Shown here in pieces: positions 16,923 through 25,108 of a stretch of DNA of 64,000 bases. Each line of letters starts with the position of its first letter. Positions within the stretch are counted from its first letter, which is position 1. The position numbers and the translations under genes are program-made. Under the pieces are notes generated by a model. The model was not told the DNA's origin, did no database searches, and worked only from the letters and a program-made list of their open reading frames with translations. Source of the DNA: Thermus thermamylovorans. GTDB lineage: Bacteria; Deinococcota; Deinococci; Deinococcales; Thermaceae. The stretch lies in contig NZ_SIJL01000001.1 in NCBI RefSeq assembly GCF_004307015.1, positions 214,334-278,333 on the forward strand, given 5' to 3'.

Positions 16923-16941
16923 CGCGGCCCGAGGGGCCGCG
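16923..16941. other. GC hairpin directly after the pnp stop codon
   Basis: CGCGGCCC-GAG-GGGCCGCG is a perfect 8-bp stem with a 3-base loop, a few bases after the pnp stop. No U-run follows on the minus strand, so it looks like a 3'-end stabiliser or processing site rather than a full terminator. Confidence 0.5.
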
Positions 16942-16947
16942 GGGCGC

Positions 16948-19092
16948 TTATCCGCGCCGCCTGGGTGGGATCTTGCCCTCCAGCTCGGGGCGGATCAGGT
17001 CGATCTTGCCCCGCTCATCGATGCGGTGCACCTTCACCTTGATCACGTCCCCCACCTTGAGGTGGTCCTCCACCCGCTGCACCCGTCCGGGGGCGATCTG
17101 GCTGATGTGCAGGAGCCCTTCCGTGCCCGGGAAGAGGCTCACGAAGGCCCCGAAGGGGGTGATCTTGGTGACCGTGCCCTCGTAGACCTCGCCCACCTTG
17201 GCCTCCATGATGAGCTCCTCGATGCGCTTCTTGGCCTTGTGGGCCGCCGCCATGTCGGCGGAGTAGATGCGCACGCTGCCGTCCTCCTCGATGTCCACCT
17301 CCACCCCGAGCTCCTCCAAGGCCCGCACGTTCTTTCCCCCCGGCCCGATGACCAGACCGATCTTTTCCACCGGCACCTTGAGGGCCAGGATCCTGGGGGC
17401 GAAGGGCTTGAGGTCGGGGCGAGGGCCGGGGAGGACGCCGGCCATGAGGTCCAGGATCTTCAAGCGGGCCTCCCGGGCCTGCATCAGGGCTTCCTTCAGC
17501 ACCTCCCGGGGCAGGCCCCCCACCTTGTTGTCCATCTGCAAGGCGGTGACCCCCTGCCGGGTTCCCGCCACCTTGAAGTCCATGTCCCCCAGGGCGTCCT
17601 CCAGCCCCAGGATGTCGGTGAGGATCACCGCCCGCTCCCCCTCCCACACCAGGCCCATGGCCACCCCGGCCACGGGGGCCCGGATGGGCACCCCGGCGTC
17701 CATGAGGGCCAGGGAGCCGGCGCAGACCGTGGCCATGGAGCTACTGCCGTTGGACTCCAGCACGTCCCCCACCACCCGGACCGTGTAGGGGAAGGCCTCC
17801 CCCTTGGGCATCACCGCCTTCAGGGCCCGCTTGGCCAGGTTGCCGTGCCCCACCTCCCGACGGGAAACCCCCCGGAGGCGCCTCACCTCCCCGGTGGAGA
17901 AGGGGGGGAAGTTGTAGTGCACCAGGAAGGGATCGGTCTCATCGATGCCCAGGTCGTCGATGATCTGCTCGTCCCGGCCCGTGCCCAGGGTGACCGTGCC
18001 CAGGACCTGGGTCTCTCCCCGGGTGAAGACCGCGGAGCCGTGGGCCCGGGGCAGGACGTCCACCTCGATCCAGATGGGGCGGAGATCCTTGGGGCCGCGC
18101 CCGTCGGCCCGCCTGCCCTCCTCCAGCACCAGCCGCCTCAGCTCCCTGCGCACCACCTCGGCGAAGGCGCTCTCGTAGAGGGGCTTCTTGCCCTCCTCGG
18201 AGGCGCCGTCTTCCCGCTTGGGCAGGGCCTCGAGGATCAGCGCTTCCGCGAAGGCCTCGAGGGCCCGGCTCCTTTCCCCTTTGCTGGCGGTCTGCAGGAC
18301 GGCGGAAAGCCCCCGCTCCAGGGCCAGGCGGTAGAGGGCCTCCTTCTCCTCCTCGGATAGGGTCTCGGGGGGGGTCCAGGCCATCTTGGGCTTGCCCCAG
18401 GCCTTGGCCATGGCCTCCTGCAGGTCCAGGATGGCCTGCATCTCCCGATGGGCGAACTCCAGGGCCTGCACTAGGGTTTCCTCGTCCACCTCTCCCGCCC
18501 CGGCCTCCACCATCAGGATGGCCTCCCGGCTTCCCGCCACCACCAGGTCCAGCTGGCTTTCCTCTAGCTCCTGCAGGGTGGGGTTGAGGACGAACTGCCC
18601 CCCCAAAAGCCCCACCCGCACCGCGGCCACGGGGCCCGCCCAGGGGATATCGGAAAGCATGAGGGCGGCGCTGGCCGCCGTGGGCCCCAGGATGTCCGGG
18701 GGGTTTTTCTGGTCGGCGGAGAGCACGGTGACGATCACCTGGACCTCGTGGCGGAAGCCCTTGGGGAAGAGGGGCCTTATGGGGCGGTCCGTCATGCGGG
18801 CGGAAAGGATGGCCTTCTCCCCCGGCCGCCCTTCCCGGCGCATGAAGCTTCCCGGGATCTTGCCCACGGCGTAGTGCCGCTCCTCGAACTCCACCGTGAG
18901 GGGCAGGAAGTCGGCCTCTACGGGTTCCTCCGAGGCCTGGGCCGTGGCCAGGACCACGGTGTCCCCGTAACGGACCAGGACCGATCCCGAGGCCTGCTTG
19001 GCGTACTTGCCCGTCTCCAGGACCAGGGGGCGGCCCGCCACCTGGGTCTCGTACCTTTGGGCTTTGGGGGTGTTGGCGGTGGCTTCTGGCAT
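16948..19092 (-). CDS. pnp: Polyribonucleotide nucleotidyltransferase (PNPase)
   Basis: Phosphorolytic 3'-to-5' exoribonuclease, trimeric. The 714-residue product has two RNase PH-like domains (first about residues 10-220; second about 300-535 beginning [28 protein letters not shown]), a KH domain containing [15 protein letters not shown] (the GxxG loop) and a C-terminal S1 domain ([32 protein letters not shown]). I start at ATG 19092 because GAGGAAAGCC precedes it; an in-frame TTG at 19104 overlaps that site. It follows rpsO by 58 bases, the rpsO-pnp order seen in many bacteria. Confidence 0.96.
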   Translation of the reverse strand: MPEATANTPKAQRYETQVAGRPLVLETGKYAKQASGSVLVRYGDTVVLATAQASEEPVEADFLPLTVEFEERHYAVGKIPGSFMRREGRPGEKAILSARMTDRPIRPLFPKGFRHEVQVIVTVLSADQKNPPDILGPTAASAALMLSDIPWAGPVAAVRVGLLGGQFVLNPTLQELEESQLDLVVAGSREAILMVEAGAGEVDEETLVQALEFAHREMQAILDLQEAMAKAWGKPKMAWTPPETLSEEEKEALYRLALERGLSAVLQTASKGERSRALEAFAEALILEALPKREDGASEEGKKPLYESAFAEVVRRELRRLVLEEGRRADGRGPKDLRPIWIEVDVLPRAHGSAVFTRGETQVLGTVTLGTGRDEQIIDDLGIDETDPFLVHYNFPPFSTGEVRRLRGVSRREVGHGNLAKRALKAVMPKGEAFPYTVRVVGDVLESNGSSSMATVCAGSLALMDAGVPIRAPVAGVAMGLVWEGERAVILTDILGLEDALGDMDFKVAGTRQGVTALQMDNKVGGLPREVLKEALMQAREARLKILDLMAGVLPGPRPDLKPFAPRILALKVPVEKIGLVIGPGGKNVRALEELGVEVDIEEDGSVRIYSADMAAAHKAKKRIEELIMEAKVGEVYEGTVTKITPFGAFVSLFPGTEGLLHISQIAPGRVQRVEDHLKVGDVIKVKVHRIDERGKIDLIRPELEGKIPPRRRG

Positions 19093-19150
19093 GGCTTTCC
19101 TCAAGCGGAAGGCGGAGCCCTAAGGCCCCGCCCCCGACCTGATGCCCAGT

Positions 19151-19420
19151 TTACTTCCTCAAGCCCAGCTTCTCAACCAGGGCCCGGTAGCGCTCCGGGT
19201 CCTCCCGCTCCAAATAGCGCAGAAGCCTCCGCCTTTGCCCCACCAGCATCAAGAGGCCCCGGTGGGAGTGGTGGTCGTGCTTGTGGGCCTTGAGGTGCTC
19301 GGAGAGGCGGTTGATGCGCAGGGTGAGGAGGGCCACCTGCACCTCGGTGCTCCCCGTGTCCCCGGGGAAGCGGGCGAACTCCTGGATGAGCTTCTGTTTC
19401 TCTTCCTTAGCGATGGGCAT
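19151..19420 (-). CDS. rpsO: 30S ribosomal protein S15
   Basis: 89 residues, the usual S15 length; binds the 16S rRNA central domain early in assembly. Conserved [40 protein letters not shown] and [12 protein letters not shown] are all present, including the [12 protein letters not shown] block. It has a GGAGGAGAAA site before ATG 19420 and its own promoter at 19496-19524, leaving a leader of about 70 bases. Confidence 0.97.
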   Translation of the reverse strand: MPIAKEEKQKLIQEFARFPGDTGSTEVQVALLTLRINRLSEHLKAHKHDHHSHRGLLMLVGQRRRLLRYLEREDPERYRALVEKLGLRK

Positions 19421-19495
19421 TTTCTCCTCCGTCAGGGGGGAAAGCGCTTTAGGCCCCTTCCTCCTCGAAGGCCCGGTCAGCCCGAGCCACCCTTG

Positions 19496-19524
19496 AGCCT
19501 AGGGGGTGGGAGGCTCCCTGTCAA
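19496..19524 (-). promoter_or_regulatory. Promoter of rpsO-pnp
   Basis: Minus strand perfect -35 TTGACA (19519-19524), 17-base spacer, -10 TAGGCT (19496-19501). Transcription would start near 19489, giving a ~70-base leader. That leader contains a self-complementary AAAGCGCTTT within a GGGG...CCCC hairpin before the ribosome site, which could be a place for S15 feedback, though no known S15 site was recognised. Confidence 0.75.
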
Positions 19525-19597
19525 GCGGGCGCCGGAGCTTGGGAATTGCCGCTGGCCCTTCTGGGGCCCCCTCGCGGGGCAGGCCGCGACGGGGCGC

Positions 19598-20065
19598 TCA
19601 GGGCCTCCCCCTGAGGAGGAGCCAGAGGAGAAAGGGCTCCGGCAGCACCATCATCGCCGAGAGGGGGTCCAGGGGGGCGGGGGAGAGGAGGGCGGGACCC
19701 ACAGGGGTGACGAAGGGCAGGGGAAGGGTGCGGGTGAGGAGAAAAGCCCCCAGGTAGAGGGCGGAAAGGGCCAGCCCTGCCCGCCGCGCCCAGGAGGGCA
19801 GGGCGGGGTTTTCCGCGAGGGAGCCCTGGATGAGGAGGCCCAGGGCGTAGGCGGCCTTTAGGGAGAGGAGGAGGAGGAAGAACTGGCCGTAGTAGTAGTA
19901 CTCGCTCACCAGCCCGTAGAGGACCGCCTCCCGCAGGGGGATGCCGAAGACGCTGCCGCAAAGCCCCTCCCCCAGGGCATCGGAAAACCCTATCCCCACG
20001 AACTGGATGGCGAAGGGCAGGACGCTGAGGAGGGCTATGTGGCGGTGCAGGGGAGGAAAACCCAT
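19598..20065 (-). CDS. Small polytopic membrane protein, function unknown
   Basis: 155 residues with about four hydrophobic segments (roughly residues 8-28, 60-80, 95-113 and 138-152). I do not recognise the family. Notable are GLVSEYYYYGQFFLLLL (four successive Tyr at a membrane edge) and a Pro-rich lumenal loop. It lies 54 bases downstream of cbaA on the same strand, with a strong GC hairpin between them, so it may be transcribed at a reduced level with the ba3 oxidase operon. A role in oxidase assembly is possible but rests on position only. Start ATG 20065 follows CCAAGCGCGCC with no strong ribosome site. Confidence 0.6.
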   Translation of the reverse strand: MGFPPLHRHIALLSVLPFAIQFVGIGFSDALGEGLCGSVFGIPLREAVLYGLVSEYYYYGQFFLLLLSLKAAYALGLLIQGSLAENPALPSWARRAGLALSALYLGAFLLTRTLPLPFVTPVGPALLSPAPLDPLSAMMVLPEPFLLWLLLRGRP

Positions 20066-20086
20066 GGCGCGCTTGGGACGAGAAGG

Positions 20087-20114
20087 CCCCGCGCCGGGCG
20101 GGCCCGGCGCGGGG
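20087..20114. other. Strong GC hairpin after cbaA
   Basis: CCCCGCGCCGGG-CGGG-CCCGGCGCGGGG, a perfect 12-bp stem with a 4-base loop, six bases after the cbaA stop. On the minus strand it is followed by CCTTCTCG, not a U-run, so it may be a partial terminator or 3' stabiliser setting the ratio of oxidase to the downstream gene. Confidence 0.6.
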
Positions 20115-20119
20115 GGTGC

Positions 20120-21808
20120 TTACCAGACCCGCATCCCCGGCACGGGGTTCATGTTGGTGAAGAGCTGGACCAGGGTGGGCAGGTAGGCCAGGGCCACCAG
20201 GATCACCGCCAGGGCGAACCAGAACCAGACCCGGTCCATGAGGGCCACCATCCGGCCCTGCCCGTTGGAGAGCACCTCGGTAAAGGGCACCTCGCTTTCC
20301 GCCACCGCTACCTCGCGTCGGCCTTGGAGGAGGAGGGCGAAGAGGGCGTAGAAGAAGAAGGCGATGGCCGCCAGGAGGATGATCCCCGATAGGACGTTGA
20401 AGACCATGGGCACGGCCGTGTGGGCATAGGCGTCGGGGACTTCGGCGATGTAGGAGCGCCGGGGCACGAAGAGGAGGCCCTGCCAGTGCAGTCCTACCGC
20501 CATCACCATCATCCCCACGAACCAGAGCCAGACCCCGGCCAGGCCCGCCTTGCGGATGGGCTCGCTGAGGGGCTTGCCCGTGAGGTGGGGGATGAGCCAG
20601 AACACCGCCCCCATCATGGTCATGGTGACCAGGGTGCCCACCTGGAGGTGGAAGTGGCCGGGCACCCAGGCGGTGTTGTGCACCACGTAGTTCAGGCTGT
20701 AGCTGGCGTTCACGATCCCGCCCGCCCCGCCGGGGATGAAGGCGATGAGGCCCAGGACCGGGGCCACGAAGGCGGGGTTATGCCAGGGCAGGACGGGGAT
20801 CCAGCCGAAAAGGCCTTTCCCCCCGCGGTTGCGCCCTGCCAGCTCCAGGCTGGCGGCGATGGTGAAGGCGGTGATCAGGCTGGGCACCGCCACGAACAGG
20901 GTGAGAACCGCGTGGACGAACTTCCAGGTGGGGTCGATCCCGGGGTCGGCGTACTGGTGGTGGAAGCCCACGGGTACGGAGAAGAGGAGGAAGAGGAGGA
21001 AGACGAGCCGCGCCAGGGGGTCGGAGATGAGCTTGCCCCCGGCGATCCTGGGCAGGACCAGGTAGAGGAGGGCGTAGGCGGGCAGGAGCCAGAAGTAGAC
21101 GATGGGGTGGCCCGTCCACCAGAAGAGGGTGCGGGCCAGGAGGGGGTCCACCCCCTGGATCAGGCCGAAGGACCAGGGGATGAGGAAGAACACCGCCTCC
21201 ACCACCAGGCCCAAGGAGGCCAGGAACCACATGAGCCAGAAGGTCACGGCCATGTAGGTGGCCAAGGGGGTGACCTTCCCGGGGTGGAGCTTGCGGAAGC
21301 GGAGCCACATCCCCAGGACCATGAGGCCCACCACCAGGCTGGCGGCCACGAAGACCGTGGCCCCCAGGTAGAAGGCCCAGTGGCCCTGGAGGGGCGGGTA
21401 GAAGGTGTAGAGGACGCTGGCCTCGTTGGCCAGGAGGGGCCAGGCGGCCAGGAGGAGGCCGCCAAAGGCCATCCACCAGGCGATCCAGCCCAGGGCCAGG
21501 TTGGGCTTGACCCCCAAGGGGGCGAGTTCCCGTGCCGGCAGGTAGAACATGATGGCCATGGCCATGAGCTGGGTGAACACGATGGCGTTCAAGACCCCAT
21601 GGAGGGTGAGGCCCTGGTAATAGGACTGGACGAAGGGGAGGAGGCGCTTAAGGAGGGGGTAGGCGTCCACATTGCCGTAGTTCAGGGCCTGGAAGGGGCC
21701 GAAGAGGCTGCCCACCAGGAGGGCGATGAAGCCCAGGGTGAGGTAGTAGAGGGTGAGCTTCTTCTCCGGGTGGGACGCGTATACCTGGGGTAGGCCGCGC
21801 ACCGCCAT
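20120..21808 (-). CDS. cbaA: Cytochrome ba3 oxidase subunit I
   Basis: Catalytic subunit of the B-type heme-copper oxidase that reduces oxygen to water and pumps protons; made at low oxygen in Thermus. 562 residues, the length I recall for the T. thermophilus protein, with very similar sequence in LFGPFQALNYGNVDAYPLLKRLLPF and elsewhere. Ligands visible: the low-spin heme His in LTLHGVLNAIVF, the cross-linked His-Tyr of CuB in WWTGHPIVYFWLLPAYA, the CuB pair GFHHQYADPG, and the heme a3/b pair in VPGHFHLQVG. ATG 21808 follows the cbaB stop by one base. The family and subtype are clear. Confidence 0.97.
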   Translation of the reverse strand: MAVRGLPQVYASHPEKKLTLYYLTLGFIALLVGSLFGPFQALNYGNVDAYPLLKRLLPFVQSYYQGLTLHGVLNAIVFTQLMAMAIMFYLPARELAPLGVKPNLALGWIAWWMAFGGLLLAAWPLLANEASVLYTFYPPLQGHWAFYLGATVFVAASLVVGLMVLGMWLRFRKLHPGKVTPLATYMAVTFWLMWFLASLGLVVEAVFFLIPWSFGLIQGVDPLLARTLFWWTGHPIVYFWLLPAYALLYLVLPRIAGGKLISDPLARLVFLLFLLFSVPVGFHHQYADPGIDPTWKFVHAVLTLFVAVPSLITAFTIAASLELAGRNRGGKGLFGWIPVLPWHNPAFVAPVLGLIAFIPGGAGGIVNASYSLNYVVHNTAWVPGHFHLQVGTLVTMTMMGAVFWLIPHLTGKPLSEPIRKAGLAGVWLWFVGMMVMAVGLHWQGLLFVPRRSYIAEVPDAYAHTAVPMVFNVLSGIILLAAIAFFFYALFALLLQGRREVAVAESEVPFTEVLSNGQGRMVALMDRVWFWFALAVILVALAYLPTLVQLFTNMNPVPGMRVW

Positions 21809-21809
21809 G

Positions 21810-22364
21810 CTAGTTCACCTCCGCTTTGCCCGTCAGGGCGGCGAACTCCTCGGGCTCCACCACCCTCACCGCACCGAACATGCGGTGGTGCCCGATGCCG
21901 CAGTACTGGTTGCAGATGATCCGGTATTCCCCGGCCTCGCGGAAGGTGTAGCGGACGATGGCCACGTGCCCGGGGAGCACCTCGACGTTGACGTTGGTCC
22001 CCTCGATGTGGAAGCCGTGAAGCACGTCGGGGCTAGTCACCTTGAAGACGATCTCCGCACCCTTGGGCACCACCACGGGGTTAGGCAGGTAGCCGAAGGT
22101 GAAGGCCAACACGTGGGCGGTGTACTGGTTGGGCCCGGTCTGGACCACCGCCCGCTCCGGGTCGGCCCAGGGGCCTTCGAAGCGCACCGTGGCCGGGTCC
22201 ACCAGCTCCAGTTCCCCCACGGGCACCACCCCGCGCAGACCGTGGTTGGCCAGGGTGAAGGCGATGATGGCGATGAAGAGGAGGACCATGGCCAGGGCAA
22301 AGCCAATCCAGGCCTTCTCGTAGCGCTCCAGGATGTGGTGTAGCTGCTTCTCCCGATCCGTCAT
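21810..22364 (-). CDS. cbaB: Cytochrome ba3 oxidase subunit II (CuA)
   Basis: Periplasmic CuA subunit that accepts electrons from cytochrome c552. One N-terminal membrane anchor (about residues 18-40), then a cupredoxin domain. CuA ligands are visible: the His in DVLHGFHIEGTN, and CNQYCGIGHHRMFG with the two Cys, His and Met. I start at ATG 22364 (TDREKQLHH), four bases after the cbaD stop, giving 184 residues; a longer reading to 22403 would overlap cbaD. The C-terminus extends about 15 residues beyond the T. thermophilus form as I recall it. Confidence 0.95.
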   Translation of the reverse strand: MTDREKQLHHILERYEKAWIGFALAMVLLFIAIIAFTLANHGLRGVVPVGELELVDPATVRFEGPWADPERAVVQTGPNQYTAHVLAFTFGYLPNPVVVPKGAEIVFKVTSPDVLHGFHIEGTNVNVEVLPGHVAIVRYTFREAGEYRIICNQYCGIGHHRMFGAVRVVEPEEFAALTGKAEVN

Positions 22365-22368
22365 ACCC

Positions 22369-22473
22369 TTACCCCCTAGCGAAGAGCAGGGCGAGAACCC
22401 CAAAGAAGAAGACCAGGATCACCCCTGTGAGCACTGCGATCACCATCAGGGCACCGACCGGTTTTTCCTCCAT
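22369..22473 (-). CDS. cbaD: Cytochrome ba3 oxidase subunit IIa (34 residues)
   Basis: A one-helix subunit of 34 residues, easily missed. It reads MEEKPVGAL, then a hydrophobic helix (MVIAVLTGVILVFFFGVLALLF), then ARG and stop. T. thermophilus CbaD, as I recall it, has the same MEEKPKGAL start, one helix and the same ARG end. Ribosome site GGGAGGAAGGT precedes ATG 22473. It is first in the cbaD-cbaB-cbaA operon, with four and one bases between genes. Confidence 0.92.
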   Translation of the reverse strand: MEEKPVGALMVIAVLTGVILVFFFGVLALLFARG

Positions 22474-22608
22474 ACCTTCCTCCCTCCACGGCTGCCGCAT
22501 ACGGGTTCCATGTTAGCCAAGGCTGAGGGAGAGGGAGAAGTACATTTGTCCCTTATTAAGCGAAAGTCGAGTCCTTGGCCCTGCGTTTTGCAGAGTACCC
22601 CGGGGTGG
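22474..22608 (-). other. A/T-rich upstream region of the ba3 operon
   Basis: No gene. The stretch 22530-22570 is unusually A/T-rich for this genome and contains a small palindrome CTTATTAAG. It probably holds the oxygen-responsive promoter of cbaDBA, but I cannot assign -35/-10 boxes or an FNR/CRP-type site with confidence. Confidence 0.4.
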
Positions 22609-22609
22609 T

Positions 22610-22640
22610 AAAAGCGGGGGCGGGCCTTTGGCCCGCCCCC
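22610..22640 (-). terminator. Intrinsic terminator of mglB-mglA
   Basis: Perfect 11-bp stem GGGGGCGGGCC (22616-22626), loop TTT, GGCCCGCCCCC (22630-22640). On the minus strand it is followed by GCTTTTACC. Position is 15 bases after the mglA stop. Confidence 0.8.
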
Positions 22641-22654
22641 AGGGACCCCGCCTT

Positions 22655-23245
22655 TCAGGCCCCGCTTCCCACCCGGGCCAGAACCAGGCGGCTCACCTCC
22701 TTCAGGGTCTCGAAGACCCCTCGCCCCTCGGTGGCCACCGCCTCGAAGACGGGAAAGCGTCCCCCCGGGTCCACCACCGCCCGTACCATCTCCACCGGAA
22801 GGGCGTCGGGCAGGTCCCGCTTGTTGACCTGGAGCACCACCGGGAGGTCCTCCACCTTGAGGCCGTACTCCGCCAGGTTCTCCCGCATGTTGCGCATGCT
22901 CTCGGCGTTGGCCCGCAGGCGGTTGGGGGCGGAGTCGGCCACGAAGACGATCCCGTCCACCCCCCGTAGGATCAGCTTGCGGCTGGCGTTGTAGAAGACC
23001 TGACCCGGCACGGTGTAGAGGTGAAAGCGCGTCCGGAAGCCCTTGACCTCCCCCAGGTCCAGGGGGAGGAAGTCAAAAAAGAGGGTGCGCTCGTCCTCGG
23101 TGGCCAGGGAGACCATCTCCCCCTTGCGCCCTTCGGGGATTCTCCCGTAGACCCACTTGAGGTTGGTGGTTTTCCCGGAAAGCCCCGGCCCGTAGTAGAC
23201 GATCTTGAAGTTGATCTCGCGGTTGGCGAAGTTGATGGTGCTCAT
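22655..23245 (-). CDS. mglA: MglA, Ras-like GTPase for cell polarity
   Basis: A small GTPase that sets polarity and places type IV pili in motile bacteria. 196 residues, the length of T. thermophilus MglA. G1/P-loop [14 protein letters not shown]3-like [18 protein letters not shown], where the usual DxxG is TVPG as in MglA, and the G4 motif QVNKRDLPD are visible. ATG 23245 begins one base after the mglB stop. With MglB it forms a GTPase/GAP pair, and Thermus twitching makes this role likely. Confidence 0.96.
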   Translation of the reverse strand: MSTINFANREINFKIVYYGPGLSGKTTNLKWVYGRIPEGRKGEMVSLATEDERTLFFDFLPLDLGEVKGFRTRFHLYTVPGQVFYNASRKLILRGVDGIVFVADSAPNRLRANAESMRNMRENLAEYGLKVEDLPVVLQVNKRDLPDALPVEMVRAVVDPGGRFPVFEAVATEGRGVFETLKEVSRLVLARVGSGA

Positions 23246-23246
23246 G

Positions 23247-23738
23247 CTAGTTGCCCAAGAGCTCGTCCAGGATGGCCTTGGCCTCTTCCCGGTACTGGGT
23301 GTCCAGGTTGAGTTTGGGCGGGTGGGCCAGGGCTTCCCCGGCGATCCTGGCCAAGGCCTCCGCCGCCCGTTTGCCGTAGAGCTTCACCTTGCCCAGGGGG
23401 GCGTTTTCGTCGAAGACCAGGAGGAGGAGGGCGTGTTCCCCCGCCTCGTCCACGTAAAGGCCCATGCGCTCCCCCTGGTGGACGAGCTCCTGGAAGCGGG
23501 CTTCCCCCAGGAGCTTGGCCAGGGCCTGGGTGGCGGCGGCGTTGCCCGCCGCCAGGGTAGCCAGGGAGTCCAGAGGCGGTGGCTTGGGGGCCCAGAGGGC
23601 TTCCTTGTGGGCCAGGACGAAGCCCTTGCGGTCGATGAGGAGGGCGTAGCGGGCCCCGGTTTCCCGCAGGGTCTCCTCCAGAAGGGCGAGGGCTCGGGCG
23701 TACAGGTCCCCGTAGAGGACCAGGGAAGGCTCCACCAT
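23247..23738 (-). CDS. mglB: MglB, roadblock-domain GTPase-activating protein
   Basis: 163-residue Roadblock/LC7-fold protein, the length of T. thermophilus MglB, which forms homodimers that stimulate MglA GTP hydrolysis. [18 protein letters not shown] and the mid-region [21 protein letters not shown] are typical. It is the first gene of the pair; the ATG at 23738 faces the divergent M20 peptidase gene, with only 17 bases between start codons, so their promoters must overlap. Confidence 0.95.
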   Translation of the reverse strand: MVEPSLVLYGDLYARALALLEETLRETGARYALLIDRKGFVLAHKEALWAPKPPPLDSLATLAAGNAAATQALAKLLGEARFQELVHQGERMGLYVDEAGEHALLLLVFDENAPLGKVKLYGKRAAEALARIAGEALAHPPKLNLDTQYREEAKAILDELLGN

Positions 23739-23755
23739 AGTATGCTCAGTCTATC

Positions 23756-25081
23756 ATGGACGGGTTTTTGCAGGAGGCCAAGGGTCTTCTGGCCGAGCTC
23801 GTGGCCCTGCCCACGGTGAGCGCGGAGGGAAGGGCCCTGGAGGCGGGGGCGGCCAAGGTGGCGGAGCTCCTCGAGGGTCTGGGCCTGAGGGCAGAGCTCC
23901 ACGAGGGCTACGGCCCTCCGGTGGTCTACGCCGAGGGTGGGGAGGGGGAAAAGGCCCTCCTTTTTTACAACCACTACGATGTGCAGCCCGCGGATCCCCT
24001 GGAGCTTTGGGAGACGGACCCCTTCCGGCTGGTGGAGCGGAACGGGGCCTGGTACGGCCGGGGAGCCCTGGACGATAAGGGGGAGCTGGTGGCCCGCCTG
24101 GTGGCCCTCAGGCTCTTCCGGGAGCGGCACGGCTTCCTGCCCCGGGTGAAGTTCGTGGTGGAGGGGGAGGAGGAGGTGGGGAGCCCCCACCTGGAGGCCT
24201 ATGTGCGGGACCGTGCCGAGGCCCTGCGGGCCCAGGCCATCGTCTGGGAGGCGGGGGGCGTGGACGCCAAGGGGAGGCCCTTCCTCTACGCGGGCCTCAA
24301 GGGGATCGTGGCCCTGGAGCTGAGGGTGCGCACCGCGGCCTCGGATCTCCACTCCTCCTACGGGGTGGTGGTGGAGAACCCCATCTACCGCTTGGCCGCC
24401 GCCTTGGCCTCCTTGCGGGACGCCGAGGGCAGGGTCCTGATCCCCAGCTTCTACGACCGGGTCCGCCCCCTTACCCCCCTGGAGCGGGAGGCCCTGGCGG
24501 AGATCCCCGATGAGACCGAGGCCTTGAGGGCGGCCCTCGGGGTGCGGGGCTTTCTGGGGGGGGCGGAGGGCCCGGAGCTCTACGGACGGCTTTTCACCGA
24601 GCCCTGCGTGAACCTGAACGGGTTCCACGCGGGCTACGGGGGCCCGGGTTCCAAGACCGTGCTCCCGGCGGAGGCCTTCGCCAAGCTGGACTTCCGCCTG
24701 GTGCCCGACCAGGACCCCGAGGAGGTCCCGGGGCTCCTGCGCCGCCACCTCGAGGCCCACGGCTTTCACGACGTGGAGGTGGTGGTCCTGGAGAAGGGGG
24801 AGCGCCCGGCCCGCTCCGACCTCGCCCACCCCTTCGTGGGCCTGGCCCGGCGGGCCCTGGAGGAGGCCTTCGGCCAGAAGCCGGTCCTCTACCCCAACAT
24901 GGCGGGCTCGGGGCCCATGCACCCTTTCCTCCACCACCTGAAGGCCCCTGCAGTGGGCCTGGGGGTGGGGTACCCCGGGAGCCGGGTGCACGGTCCGGGC
25001 GAGCACGTGCGCGTCCAGGACTTTGAGCGGGGCACCCTGGCCCTCCTGCGCCTCTTGGAGCTTTACTTCCTGGGCCGCTGA
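23756..25081 (+). CDS. M20 family dipeptidase/metallopeptidase
   Basis: A 441-residue di-zinc exopeptidase-like enzyme, cytoplasmic. Metal and catalytic motifs are present: FYNHYDVQPADP (His and Asp-x-Gln as in M20), GRGALDDKGEL (bridging Asp), EGEEEVGS (catalytic Glu-Glu), and a C-terminal His in SRVHGPGEHVRVQDF. The 'YDVQPADPLELW' wording is typical of the dipeptidase/succinyl-diaminopimelate group whose exact substrate varies. A TATGCT box lies nine bases upstream of ATG 23756, so the leader is only a few bases. A short gap of 27 bases separates it from the SpeB-like gene on the same strand. Confidence 0.9.
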   Translation: MDGFLQEAKGLLAELVALPTVSAEGRALEAGAAKVAELLEGLGLRAELHEGYGPPVVYAEGGEGEKALLFYNHYDVQPADPLELWETDPFRLVERNGAWYGRGALDDKGELVARLVALRLFRERHGFLPRVKFVVEGEEEVGSPHLEAYVRDRAEALRAQAIVWEAGGVDAKGRPFLYAGLKGIVALELRVRTAASDLHSSYGVVVENPIYRLAAALASLRDAEGRVLIPSFYDRVRPLTPLEREALAEIPDETEALRAALGVRGFLGGAEGPELYGRLFTEPCVNLNGFHAGYGGPGSKTVLPAEAFAKLDFRLVPDQDPEEVPGLLRRHLEAHGFHDVEVVVLEKGERPARSDLAHPFVGLARRALEEAFGQKPVLYPNMAGSGPMHPFLHHLKAPAVGLGVGYPGSRVHGPGEHVRVQDFERGTLALLRLLELYFLGR

Positions 25082-25108
25082 GGGGGACCTCGGCTAGACT
25101 CTTGGGGT

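Noticed and set aside
16564..18360. 598-codon open frame on the plus strand opposite pnp/rnj
   Set aside because: Antisense shadow of two well-conserved genes; low-complexity His/Gly/Pro-rich product.
20120..22473. Possibility that the oxidase is caa3 (A-type)
   Set aside because: Gene order cbaD-cbaB-cbaA, the 34-residue subunit and the 562-residue subunit I are ba3 features; no cytochrome c domain is fused.
23384..25006. 540-codon open frame on the minus strand opposite the M20 peptidase
   Set aside because: Antisense to a gene with intact metal-binding motifs; its product has no recognisable feature.
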